Notes under the pieces: model-generated
What the model was told of the DNA's origin: nothing
Seen by the model: the letters and a program-made list of their open reading frames with translations, nothing else
Database searches by the model: none
Source: Candidatus Latescibacterota bacterium
GTDB lineage: Bacteria > Latescibacterota > UBA2968 > GCA-2709665
NCBI GenBank assembly: GCA_030746455.1
Contig: JASLMQ010001007.1
Coordinates: 1 to 16,980 of the forward strand
Direction: 5' to 3'
Length of the DNA stretch: 16,980 nt
Shown here: positions 1 to 7,307 of the stretch, one piece after another
How positions within the stretch are numbered: the first letter of the stretch is position 1
How the letters are laid out: each line of letters opens with the position of its first letter
Position numbers and translations under genes: made by a program

Positions 1-2117
1 GCCAGGGGCGCCGCCGCCTCGCGGCGGACAAGGAGCATGGGCATCCAGAAGTCGTAGGCCTTCCGCATATCACCTTCGGAGCCCGTTCCCATTCGCCGTA
101 CGGACGGGCTGTTGCCCAGCCAGACCGACCCGGGATCGCAGCCCAGCAGGTGGACGCGCACGCCCTGGTCGCGTCTGTCTGCATAGGCAAAGTCCACGTG
201 AAAGGCATCGGTGGCGCTGCCGCTGCGCATGTCGCGCAGCAGGCCGTAGGGATTGAACACGGCCCCCTCGATGGTGGGTTCCACCCACTCCTCCCCCGAC
301 TCGAGCATGTTCGCTCGCGGCTCTCCCAGCGGAACGCTGCAGGCCGCCTCCGTGTCCTCATCGGCATCGCCGTGGAGCGCCCAGTCGTGGGTCGAGCCGC
401 CCGTAACTCGGAACAGGTCGACCACATAGGCATCCCTCTCGCTCACGGGCACGAGTACAACCATCCTGCGGTATCGGGCCATGGACTCGATGTCGCGGTA
501 TCCGCGTCTGCCGTCTGCCTCGACGACCGAGACACCGGCGACATCGGGAAAGAACCAGATCAGATCGCCGTCAGACTCGGTGGCCAGCTGATCCTGCCGA
601 TCCACGACAACGGTGTTGTGGCCCAGCGTGCAGGAGGTCCAGTAGCGCAACTGGGTCCAGGTGTAGCCCAGGTCCGGCAGGATCTCTCGACCGTGGGCCC
701 AGAGCGTCAGGTTCAGGTTGTCCCGGTGGCTGTGGCCGTAGCCGCCGGAGAAGTGAAACTGCGCCTGCATCTGGTTCTCGTCCGACCCCCGGCCGAGGGA
801 GGCGTGGCCGTAGGCCGGCAGAATCACCGACCTCGTGCTCTCGCTGGGCTGGCCGCGTCGCTGGTGGGGATGGGTGTCGTGGACGGTGCTGGTGCACCCA
901 TTGGGGAAGTCGATCCTGTGCGGCGCATTCCGGCACCGGGCCCAGAACGGGATCTCCTTCTCGGGATCCAGATCGTCGAAGCGCGTGCCGTCCACGGGGT
1001 CGACGTATCCCGTCGGATCGGTGTAGCCAACCACGGACGCGAAGGCCGACTCGAGTCCTCCGACCGTCATCTGGTGATAGGCAGGGGATTCGTGCCACAT
1101 GCCGTCGACAAAGAAGCCGGCCTCCACGCACTCGCGCATCCAACCGAAGGCCCAGTGCACGTATCGCGGCTCGCCGAGCACGCGTCCGAGAAGGGCGGCG
1201 GACCTCACGTCGTAGCCGATGACGTTGTTGACATGCCGGTCCTGCATCGTGAGGGCCACGTAGGTGGGTCGGAACCAGTCGTTCTCGATACGGGCACGGA
1301 CATCGTAGCCCCTGTCGGTCGACAGGGAATCGAACGACGGGCTGTCGTAGACCATGTCGTAGGTCAGGATGAGATCACGCGGGATTTCGTCGTGGAAGTA
1401 GCCCCACTTCCCGGAATCCCACGGGTATGGGGGCTCCTGCGAATCCTGGAACCGGATCCGGCGTGGGCCGTTCTGGATCACCGGGTAATGCGGGTAGAGT
1501 TCGGCGATGCGGTCGAGCACCAGGATCGCCCGGGCGGCGAAGGACTCGTCGCCCGTGGCGCGATAGGCCCTGCCCAGGGCCACGCACTGATCGACCAACC
1601 ATGTGCGTCGCCACCTGTCGAGGTTGGCCGACAGGAAGTGGGGGACGTTCTTCTCTTTCTTCAGGTGATACCGGTAGGTGACCGTCTCGCCCAGGGCATT
1701 CACCCCCGAAAGCTCCTGGTCCTCGGGGTAGTCCGCATTGGGGAAGATGGTGTTGCAGAACCTGCAGACCATCTCCTCGGGCCGGTCGATCGTCCATGTG
1801 AAGATGCTGTTGCCCTCTACGCCGCCGTAGCACCTCGGGCATTCGCAGTAGGCGACCATCGGCCGTTCCGGTATGAAAGACAGGAACTCCTGCTCCGGCA
1901 TCGACATCGCTCGCTGCACGGCGGCCACATACCCGGCGGTCTTGTCTCGATCGATGCCGGGGTCCAGTGCGGGGTGCTCGATTCCGGCCGAACGAAGCTT
2001 CGCTTCAGGTGAGCTCATAGCTAGGATCCCAATGAAGAGTACGAATGCGTGTATGGTGAACGACACGGTGGGTCGGAGGAGGGGCTTCGGGGGCATGCAG
2101 GGGACGACGGAGGTCAT
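1..2117 (-). CDS. Heparinase II/III-like protein, C-terminus cut by window edge
   Basis: The frame stays open to the left edge, so the stop codon is missing. Family members are exported or periplasmic polysaccharide lyases acting on uronic-acid glycans. An alpha-helical domain is followed by a beta-sandwich with the family-like stretch HSHRDNLNL, then LPDLGY and HNTVVVD (near positions 600-740). Close to the N-terminus CECPRC and CRFC (1755-1847) form a zinc-ribbon-like Cys cluster. Three starts are possible. ATG at 2117 overlaps the amidohydrolase stop as ATGA; ATG at 2096 is inside it; ATG at 2018 gives MSSPEAK. The two upstream starts add a basic stretch and the hydrophobic run FTIHAFVLFIGILA, which looks like a signal peptide. 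None has a good Shine-Dalgarno. I prefer an upstream start because of the signal peptide and coupling, but 2018 cannot be excluded. Lyase activity and substrate are inferred from family only. Confidence 0.85.
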   Translation of the reverse strand, partial: MTSVVPCMPPKPLLRPTVSFTIHAFVLFIGILAMSSPEAKLRSAGIEHPALDPGIDRDKTAGYVAAVQRAMSMPEQEFLSFIPERPMVAYCECPRCYGGVEGNSIFTWTIDRPEEMVCRFCNTIFPNADYPEDQELSGVNALGETVTYRYHLKKEKNVPHFLSANLDRWRRTWLVDQCVALGRAYRATGDESFAARAILVLDRIAELYPHYPVIQNGPRRIRFQDSQEPPYPWDSGKWGYFHDEIPRDLILTYDMVYDSPSFDSLSTDRGYDVRARIENDWFRPTYVALTMQDRHVNNVIGYDVRSAALLGRVLGEPRYVHWAFGWMRECVEAGFFVDGMWHESPAYHQMTVGGLESAFASVVGYTDPTGYVDPVDGTRFDDLDPEKEIPFWARCRNAPHRIDFPNGCTSTVHDTHPHQRRGQPSESTRSVILPAYGHASLGRGSDENQMQAQFHFSGGYGHSHRDNLNLTLWAHGREILPDLGYTWTQLRYWTSCTLGHNTVVVDRQDQLATESDGDLIWFFPDVAGVSVVEADGRRGYRDIESMARYRRMVVLVPVSERDAYVVDLFRVTGGSTHDWALHGDADEDTEAACSVPLGEPRANMLESGEEWVEPTIEGAVFNPYGLLRDMRSGSATDAFHVDFAYADRRDQGVRVHLLGCDPGSVWLGNSPSVRRMGTGSEGDMRKAYDFWMPMLLVRREAAAPL

Positions 2118-3250
2118 ATGCGGGAGGACGGGAGGCCGAGTATCCGGGCGGCCGTGCCCCCCATGATCATCGCACGGTCGCTTTCAGTGAGGAACTTGCA
2201 GTACTTCTCGATCCATTGGCGAGATTGGCGGTAGGTGCAGAACCGATTCTGAAAGGGCATGTCCGTGCCCCAGTTCAACCGATCGGCGCCGATGCGCTCG
2301 ACCATGTCCCGCAGCGCGGGCCACACCTCGCGGTAGGGGAAGTCGAACAGGTCTCCGATGCGAACGGGGAAGCAGACCTCCAGGTTGCAGTTGGGGTTGT
2401 GAAGGGGCCACCAGATCTCCTCTGGCAGGGAGATGCCGTCGTCCGATACGAAGGCGCGCCAGGGAAAGCCGTGGGTCAGGTTGACCGTTGTGTCGGGGTA
2501 CTGCTCCATCCAGCTGATGAGGAGTGCCAGCTCCTGAAGGTAGCCCTTCCGCTGCTCCTCGGCGGATCGATGGCCTTCGATATCGCCGGGTCCCGTGCAC
2601 AGGGTGAGGAAGACGGGGACCCGGAATGACACGACGGCCTCCCAGAAGGCCCGGTAGACAGGGCCGCTCCACGGCTTGGGGCTGCCGAGGTAGGCCGAAT
2701 AGGTGTTGAACTTGACGGCGTGGAGGCCGTGCTCGAGGATTGCGGCCTCGAGCCCTGAGACAACGGCATCGGTCTCATCGGGGATACGCCACTCGTCCAC
2801 CGGCGCCATGGCCCGAAGCCGTTCCGGGTACTGGGCGATGCAGTCGGCCAGGTAGGCGCTGTCTCGGCCAAGCATCGGGTTCGTGTGGATCAGGGCCATG
2901 TCCACGTCGGCATAATCCATCTCAGCGATGAGACTGTGGGGCGTGAACTCCAGGTTGCGCAGGTTCGGGGGGTAGAACTGCTTGGTGTAGTCCTCACCGT
3001 CCACGGTCCACACGACGCGTCCCTTTTCCCGATCGATGCGGAACCGTACATCGGGCAGGCGGGAGAGATCGGTTCGATCCCGGGGCACCAGATCCTCGGC
3101 CGAGGCCGGACTGCGGTCCGAGATTCGCCAGGCGGGCTGGTGGTGGCGTTCCTGGGCGGCCTGGATCCAGTCCAGGTGCTCGCGGGCGCTTGCGTAGCCG
3201 GTAGGGTCGTCGCCCGGAAGGAAGCAGTAGACATGGGAATCGACGATCAT
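2114..3250 (-). CDS. Amidohydrolase family 2 (TIM-barrel) protein with altered metal site
   Basis: A 378-residue protein with the layout of Amidohydro_2 enzymes (ACMSD and lactone-hydrolase relatives): IVDSH at the first strand, LTHGFPW (His260) late in the barrel, and NWGTD (Asp330) near the end. Family enzymes are cytoplasmic metal-dependent hydrolases or decarboxylases. The usual HxH pair reads H6-V-Y8, and the strand-5 position where a metal His is expected reads VFLTLC, so two ligands appear replaced. About 100 residues between the first strand and the EFTPHSLIAEMD segment form a long insertion. The start has a GAGGG Shine-Dalgarno seven bases upstream. That site overlaps the stop codon of the upstream oxidoreductase gene, which suggests translational coupling. 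The downstream heparinase-like gene may overlap it by 4 bp. Substrate unknown; a sugar-lactone or uronate-derived compound would fit the neighbours. Confidence 0.88.
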   Translation of the reverse strand: MIVDSHVYCFLPGDDPTGYASAREHLDWIQAAQERHHQPAWRISDRSPASAEDLVPRDRTDLSRLPDVRFRIDREKGRVVWTVDGEDYTKQFYPPNLRNLEFTPHSLIAEMDYADVDMALIHTNPMLGRDSAYLADCIAQYPERLRAMAPVDEWRIPDETDAVVSGLEAAILEHGLHAVKFNTYSAYLGSPKPWSGPVYRAFWEAVVSFRVPVFLTLCTGPGDIEGHRSAEEQRKGYLQELALLISWMEQYPDTTVNLTHGFPWRAFVSDDGISLPEEIWWPLHNPNCNLEVCFPVRIGDLFDFPYREVWPALRDMVERIGADRLNWGTDMPFQNRFCTYRQSRQWIEKYCKFLTESDRAMIMGGTAARILGLPSSRI

Positions 3251-3260
3251 CGCAATACCC

Positions 3261-4304
3261 TCATCCGCTTAGGACCTCGATCTCGCGATCGTCGCCCGCC
3301 AGCGGCAAATCGGACCAGGCCGCGTTGCGGCGATGGGAGGCGTGGAAGGCGACGATGGCCTCGAGGGTACGAACCGATTCTGTCGCGGCGCAGGAGAAGG
3401 GACCGCCGCCATCCAACCAGTCGACGATCTCGCCCACGGCCACGTCCATCGATGAGGGCGCGCCCTCGGGCCTGGGCCAGTGCTCGTGACGGCCGTCGGC
3501 GTACTCGATCGTGACCTCATCCCGGTTGGTTGTCGCGCGGCCCCGGGTGCCGTTGATGGCGATCTGTGCGGGCACGGTTCCGTGGTCCGCCGCATCCACC
3601 GTGACGATGAGGCCCCGCTCGAGGCGCATCATGCCCCAGCCGCCGGGATCGCGGAATTCCTGGCCTCGACAGTCGGGTCTGCCGGAAAGGTCCAGCGTGC
3701 CCGACACGGCCTCGACCTCGCGCCCGGTGAGCATCCGCACGGTGTCGATCATGTGGGTTCCCACATTGCCCAGGCGGCCGGCGCCCCACGCGAGCGATGC
3801 CGATGTGAGGTTTCCGAGCCCATCGTCGAGGACCAGGGCCCGCAGACGCCGGAGTATCGGGTTGAACCGCCGCACGTGGTTGACCACCAGAAGGGCACCC
3901 GCCGCTTCACAGGCGGCCACCATCGCCTCGGCATCAGGGATCCGGGTCGCGATCGGTTTCTCGCAGAAGATCACCCGGACCCCGGCCTCCGCGCAGGCGA
4001 TTGTCATCTCGGCGTGGACCGGGGTGTAGGTGGCCACGCTGACGATGTCGGGGCCTTCCTTCGCGAGCATCTCGCGCCAGTCGGTGTACGCAGGGGCGCC
4101 AGTGCGCGCCTGGAAACGCGACCGGCGGCCGGCGTCGCGACTGCTGCCTGCCGCAAGGGTCACGCGGGGATGTCCGGTCAGGGCATCGAGATGGGTACCG
4201 TCGAGATCGGCAACCATCTGGCCCAGCGCGTCGCCGGAGACCTGGTCGGCGCCGCCGATGTACCCGAGGCCGATGATGGCGGCTTTGTAGGTGGGTCTGG
4301 GCAT
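3261..4304 (-). CDS. Gfo/Idh/MocA family NAD(P)-dependent oxidoreductase
   Basis: A 347-residue protein of normal family length. The N-terminal Rossmann fold shows AAIIGLGYIG at residues 8-17. The signature CEKPIA (residues 114-119) carries the conserved Lys116 that contacts the nicotinamide and substrate. VNHVRRFNP (141-149) and GNVGTHMIDTVR (179-190) are the usual substrate-side motifs, the latter with His184 and Asp187. Family enzymes oxidise or reduce sugars, inositols and sugar acids in the cytoplasm; the exact substrate cannot be read here. This is the first gene of a tight group with the amidohydrolase 10 bp downstream and the heparinase-like gene after it. The ATG has no convincing Shine-Dalgarno (upstream bases AAGCCCCA). 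The next gene upstream ends 241 bp away across a repeat-filled gap, so this gene may have its own promoter. Confidence 0.95.
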   Translation of the reverse strand: MPRPTYKAAIIGLGYIGGADQVSGDALGQMVADLDGTHLDALTGHPRVTLAAGSSRDAGRRSRFQARTGAPAYTDWREMLAKEGPDIVSVATYTPVHAEMTIACAEAGVRVIFCEKPIATRIPDAEAMVAACEAAGALLVVNHVRRFNPILRRLRALVLDDGLGNLTSASLAWGAGRLGNVGTHMIDTVRMLTGREVEAVSGTLDLSGRPDCRGQEFRDPGGWGMMRLERGLIVTVDAADHGTVPAQIAINGTRGRATTNRDEVTIEYADGRHEHWPRPEGAPSSMDVAVGEIVDWLDGGGPFSCAATESVRTLEAIVAFHASHRRNAAWSDLPLAGDDREIEVLSG

Positions 4305-4393
4305 TGGGGCTTAGAAACCTGTAGAAGTTTACACCACAAAGGGCTCGAAGGAGGCAACGTCTGTGCCCCGCACGCCCCTGGCCTAGCGGGCAC

Positions 4394-4448
4394 TGGATCC
4401 CGGGTTCCCGGCTCTAGGCATACCGGGACAGGCAAGCCCGGGATGACA
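4394..4448. repeat. Imperfect CCCGGGAT inverted-repeat element
   Basis: ATCCCGGG (4397-4404) is matched by CCCGGGAT (4437-4444), with further CCGG-rich pairing between. The sequence resembles the widespread intergenic 'tggatcccgggt...cccgggatgaca' repeat seen in many bacteria. It sits between the polysaccharide-deacetylase-like gene and the oxidoreductase gene. There is one copy in the window, so its repeat status rests on resemblance. Confidence 0.4.
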
Positions 4449-4498
4449 ACCGTCTCTGGCTTCGGGTAGTCGGTTGAGGCAATGCCTACTGGCGTTAG

Positions 4499-4520
4499 GG
4501 GGCACGGCGCGCCGTGCCCC
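4499..4520. repeat. Perfect 22-bp GGGGCACGGC palindrome, possible terminator
   Basis: Two 11-base arms, GGGGCACGGCG and its exact reverse complement, abut with no spacer. It starts 26 bp past the stop codon of the minus-strand gene ending at 4546, where a transcription-ending or mRNA-protecting hairpin would be expected. No T-run follows, so intrinsic termination is uncertain. A diverged copy lies at 15415-15439, also just beyond a stop codon. Confidence 0.6.
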
Positions 4521-4545
4521 TACGGCAATCGTCGGACGTGGAAGG

Positions 4546-6018
4546 TCACCGCCTCACGGCCGGGCGGTAGCTCCAGGACTGCTGGAGCCCCTGCATGTGG
4601 ATCTGGTCGGGCCTGTAGCCCGGTGGCGCGTGGCCCGAGCCAGCGGTGGCCCGGGCGAAGCAGTCGATGGCCGAGCAGTCGGGCACGCCCGCGGTTGGCG
4701 CCACGGTGACCGTGTCCGGGAAGGCGCTGGCGGCTATGGCCTTGGCGAGACCGAGCAGAAGCTCCCCTGGGCCGCAGTCCAGGCCGTGGACGCGGATGGC
4801 GTGGGGCAGCCGGCCGTAGCCGTTGACGTAGTGGACGAGCTGCCTGGCGCCGAGCAGAAGGTTGGCTCGCTTGAAGATCACCGAGGTCTTCGGAATCAGC
4901 ACGGGCTCCACGGGGCCGATGGTGCGGCGGACCTGGAGGTGGCCAGGCCGGCCGTCGCCTCCGAGCGTGAACTCGACATACTGGGAGAGCAAGAACAGCG
5001 CGTCCGCAGCGGACAGGGTCGTGTCGGCGATCTGCACGTGATCGAACTTCTTCACGATCTGTTTGGCCACGGACCGGACCTGTGTGCGAGTCAGCCACTG
5101 CCCGGACGGCTCGGCATGCTCGTCGCAGGCCTTGCCGAGTGTGGTCACACGGATGTCGTTCCGTGCCGCGAGCCACCGGGCGGCGGCGGCCGTCCACTGA
5201 AGATGGGCCTCGGTGTCGGCAGTCGAACGCGCCACGGTGGGTCGCCACTGTCGTCCCTGCGGATAGGGGCCCGGCACCCCCTTGTCTCTGGGGCTGCGGA
5301 AGGGAACGGACCACTCGTACCATCCCCACCACTCGGCCATCGCCCAGCAGGTGGGGTGCCCCATGATGTTGATGTGGCTGTGACCACGCTCCAGCTGCGC
5401 CTCGAATCGCTCCTGGAAGACCCGGAGCTCCTCCTTGGGATCCATCTTCTTGGGCCTGCGCCGGGGATGATCCGGGTCGTGCTGGAACCCCCCCCAGCTC
5501 CCCTGGTTCGAGACGTTCCGCGAGTGCCGGCCCATCATGAACATGCCCAGGATCCATCCCGGGCCGTCGAGGGGAGCGCCCAGACCACCGTTCCAGGCCC
5601 GGATGCCCGCCTGGTTCATCGCGTAGGTGGTGGCCGGGCTGTGGTTGTTCTGATGCTGGCAGGTGGCCACCGGGAGCTGTCCCGTGATCTCGGCGACATC
5701 CCGGATGCCGGGCGTCTCATAGACCAGCCCCTTCTGCACGGCCTCGTCCCACGGGTCCCGGTTTCCGTAGACCAGCGCGGGCTCCGGGTATTCGAACGCG
5801 AAGTTGCCGTGGTAGTCGATCTCGTGCCCCTTGAGCGCATCGAGGACGTCCTTTCGCCCGCGCGCCCGCAGGAGCCGTGCCTTCTCGCCGACCATGAAGA
5901 GGCAGGCCGAGAGTCCGGCCGAGTGGTAGATCTGGGCGAGCTTGAGGAGAACGTCGTCCGACTCGGGATTGACGAGATCCTCGACGTCGAAGCAGATAAA
6001 CACATAGGGTTTGGCCAC
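4546..6018 (-). CDS. Polysaccharide-deacetylase-like protein with long C-terminal region
   Basis: The start chosen is GTG at 6018, because GGAGG lies seven bases upstream; this gives 490 residues. The frame is open up to an ATG at 6132, but that upstream part runs through an intergenic CACGAAAGA repeat and encodes a spurious VSFVSFVV stretch. ATG at 6045 is a weaker alternative. Residues 5-14 (YVFICFDVED) match the first strand and acidic motif of CE4 deacetylases. HEIDYHGN (65-72) matches the 'H-EIG-H' motif region, and HSHINIMGHP (213-222) resembles a later strand with metal-site histidines. Residues from about 310 form an extra region, with no domain I recognise, that ends in an Arg-rich tail. 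CE4 enzymes remove N- or O-acetyl groups from glycans. No signal peptide follows the GTG start, so it may act inside the cell. Enzymatic activity is inferred. Confidence 0.85.
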   Translation of the reverse strand: MAKPYVFICFDVEDLVNPESDDVLLKLAQIYHSAGLSACLFMVGEKARLLRARGRKDVLDALKGHEIDYHGNFAFEYPEPALVYGNRDPWDEAVQKGLVYETPGIRDVAEITGQLPVATCQHQNNHSPATTYAMNQAGIRAWNGGLGAPLDGPGWILGMFMMGRHSRNVSNQGSWGGFQHDPDHPRRRPKKMDPKEELRVFQERFEAQLERGHSHINIMGHPTCWAMAEWWGWYEWSVPFRSPRDKGVPGPYPQGRQWRPTVARSTADTEAHLQWTAAAARWLAARNDIRVTTLGKACDEHAEPSGQWLTRTQVRSVAKQIVKKFDHVQIADTTLSAADALFLLSQYVEFTLGGDGRPGHLQVRRTIGPVEPVLIPKTSVIFKRANLLLGARQLVHYVNGYGRLPHAIRVHGLDCGPGELLLGLAKAIAASAFPDTVTVAPTAGVPDCSAIDCFARATAGSGHAPPGYRPDQIHMQGLQQSWSYRPAVRR

Positions 6019-6072
6019 GTTTTGGCCTCCAGTTGATTGATGCATCCGTTGATCCTGCTCCGCGAAGAGCGT

Positions 6073-6102
6073 CACCACGAAAGACACGAAAGACACGAAA
6101 AG
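6073..6102 (+). repeat. CACGAAAGA-type short tandem repeat, copy 1
   Basis: CACCACGAAAGACACGAAAG continues as a roughly 9-base periodic run. Related copies lie at 9581-9607, 9696-9724 (inverted) and 13849-13880. It sits just upstream of the polysaccharide-deacetylase-like gene and opens a false N-terminal extension of that frame. Confidence 0.8.
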
Positions 6103-6125
6103 AGGACAGCAGGTCTGGAGGAAGG

Positions 6126-6159
6126 CCCACACGTCGGCTCACAGCAGGTGACGTGTGGG
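6126..6159. repeat. Perfect 10-bp stem hairpin
   Basis: CCCACACGTC (6126-6135) and GACGTGTGGG (6150-6159) are exact reverse complements around a 14-base loop. The hairpin lies about 80 bp past the RraA-like stop and about 110 bp before the next start. It could end the first transcript, act as a leader structure of the second, or be an operator dyad. No T-run follows directly. Confidence 0.55.
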
Positions 6160-6239
6160 ATCCAGTCCCGAGTGTCGGGTTGAGCCGGAATGCTTGGGCG
6201 CTCTGTGCTCAGAGCCCTTGCCGTCCTGCTGACCTGAGG

Positions 6240-6914
6240 CTAGAGAACGCCGTACTTTGCGTAGACGTCGCGGAGGTAGGCGCCGTCCCTGAGCTCGTCC
6301 CGGGTGATGTTCTCGCCCTCGATCTTCTCAACGGCCCGTTCGAGGACCTCGGTTTCCACCTCTCTGGGAATCACGACGACACCGTCGAAATCGCCGAACA
6401 CGATGTCTCCGGGCTTCACCACCACATCGCCGCAGCTGACCGGGATATTGTAGTCCATCACCAGCCCCCGGCCGTTGGAATCCACGGGCTTCATGCCGGT
6501 GGAGAAGACCGGGAACTGCATCTCGGCAATCATACGAACGTCGCGCGTGTAGCCGTCGATGACCGCGCCGTGGGCCCCGCGTGCGCGCGCCGCGGTCGAG
6601 AGCAGCTCGCCCCAGAAACACGATCGGGTGGACCGTCCCGTGGAGGCCACCATTACGCTGCCGGGCTCGAGGGCGTCCACCGCCTCGATCTCCAGCTTGT
6701 AGGGCTCCTCGACGACCTCGTAGACGTCGGCCGAAAGGACCGTAAGCGCGCGGCCCACGACGATGGCCTCGGGGTAGACCGGCCTGATGTCCGCGCGCAT
6801 CGCCGCATAGTGCATGCCGACCTGATCCAGGGCATCGCACAGCACGGCCGAGTAGAGCTTCGACTTCATCATGTCGAACATTTCGAGGTCGTTGTCGAAT
6901 GAGAGGGAAGGCAT
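6240..6914 (-). CDS. RraA-like / HMG-CHA aldolase family protein
   Basis: A 224-residue protein of typical length for the family once called 'dimethylmenaquinone methyltransferase', which includes RraA and the class II pyruvate aldolases for 4-hydroxy-4-methyl-2-oxoglutarate. The segment WGELLSTAARARGAHGAVID followed by GYTRD (101-125) holds the conserved Gly-rich turn and the Arg124-Asp125 pair that bind pyruvate and the divalent metal in characterised aldolases. GDIVFGDFDGVVVIP (169-183) is the other family hallmark. RraA proper inhibits RNase E; keeping the R-D pair beside sugar-acid genes favours an aldolase or related lyase role, which is inference. The ATG is preceded by GGAG seven bases upstream. 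Gaps of 393 bp upstream and 221 bp downstream suggest an independent transcript. Confidence 0.9.
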   Translation of the reverse strand: MPSLSFDNDLEMFDMMKSKLYSAVLCDALDQVGMHYAAMRADIRPVYPEAIVVGRALTVLSADVYEVVEEPYKLEIEAVDALEPGSVMVASTGRSTRSCFWGELLSTAARARGAHGAVIDGYTRDVRMIAEMQFPVFSTGMKPVDSNGRGLVMDYNIPVSCGDVVVKPGDIVFGDFDGVVVIPREVETEVLERAVEKIEGENITRDELRDGAYLRDVYAKYGVL

Positions 6915-7307
6915 TTGTGGTCTCCGAGTTTGGCTTGGGGCTATTGTTGCACTAATCGTGGTGGCGTATCAGGTTCGCCGATCTCGGCAGAAGGCAAAAG
7001 GCAGACGGCAGACTGGGTTGTTGGACGGTGCGATTTCCACAGTCGCGCCAACCGTCAACCCGTCCACACCGAGTGCCCTCCGACCTGTCAACCGAAGCCC
7101 TCCGGGCGGAGGTGGAAGCTGCATCGCAACGGAGGAGGGTGTATCGAGGTGCCAGGAGCAGGAAAGCCAGAAGCCCAAGAGCGCTTGAGATTGGGTATTC
7201 GCTAGGCCTGCCCTTCGATACGATCCCGGGTTCGGGCAGGGCCCTCACCCAGGATCACTCAGGGATACGGATCAGTGACCGCCATGAAATGTCAGAGCGA
7301 TTCGCGC
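6915..7307. other. 393-bp intergenic gap without a convincing gene
   Basis: Between the UxuA-like and RraA-like genes. Short frames here show no recognisable protein and no matching ribosome binding sites. Contents: the GGCAGAAGGC purine repeat at 6986-7013, a CCTCCG/CGGAGG mini-hairpin at 7099-7112, and a segment near 7206-7262 reading CCTGCCCTTCGATACG... CACTCAGGG, which resembles another dispersed intergenic repeat type. CCTGCCC (7207-7213) is complementary to GGGCAGG near 7237. A promoter for the RraA-like gene should lie at the left end, but I see no clear -10/-35 pair. Confidence 0.5.
6986..7013 (+). repeat. GGCAGAAGGC-type purine repeat, copy 1
   Basis: GGCAGAAGGCAAAAGGCAGA followed by CGGCAGAC. 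It matches the copy at 15341-15368 at 27 of 28 bases; the single difference is C versus A. Both are intergenic and in the same orientation, about 8.3 kb apart. Confidence 0.85.

Noticed and set aside
150..2012. Long plus-strand open frame of 620 codons
   Set aside because: It is antisense to the heparinase II/III-like gene, whose translation shows clear family motifs. The plus-strand product is rich in Gly, Val, Arg and His with no recognisable domain, as expected from GC-rich codon bias.
4305..4545. tRNA or small RNA gene in the gap
   Set aside because: No cloverleaf arms or CCA-type end could be drawn; the sequence is explained by two repeat elements.
4474..6036. Plus-strand open frame of 520 codons
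   Set aside because: Antisense to the polysaccharide-deacetylase-like gene; the product has no recognisable motif and the sense strand has a good ribosome site and domain motifs.
6073..6102. CRISPR-like appearance of the short periodic repeats
   Set aside because: Units are about 9 bases with no unique spacers, and there are no cas genes.
6915..7205. Small plus-strand frame in the 393-bp gap
   Set aside because: Runs through the purine repeat, has no ribosome site, and its composition reflects the repeat.
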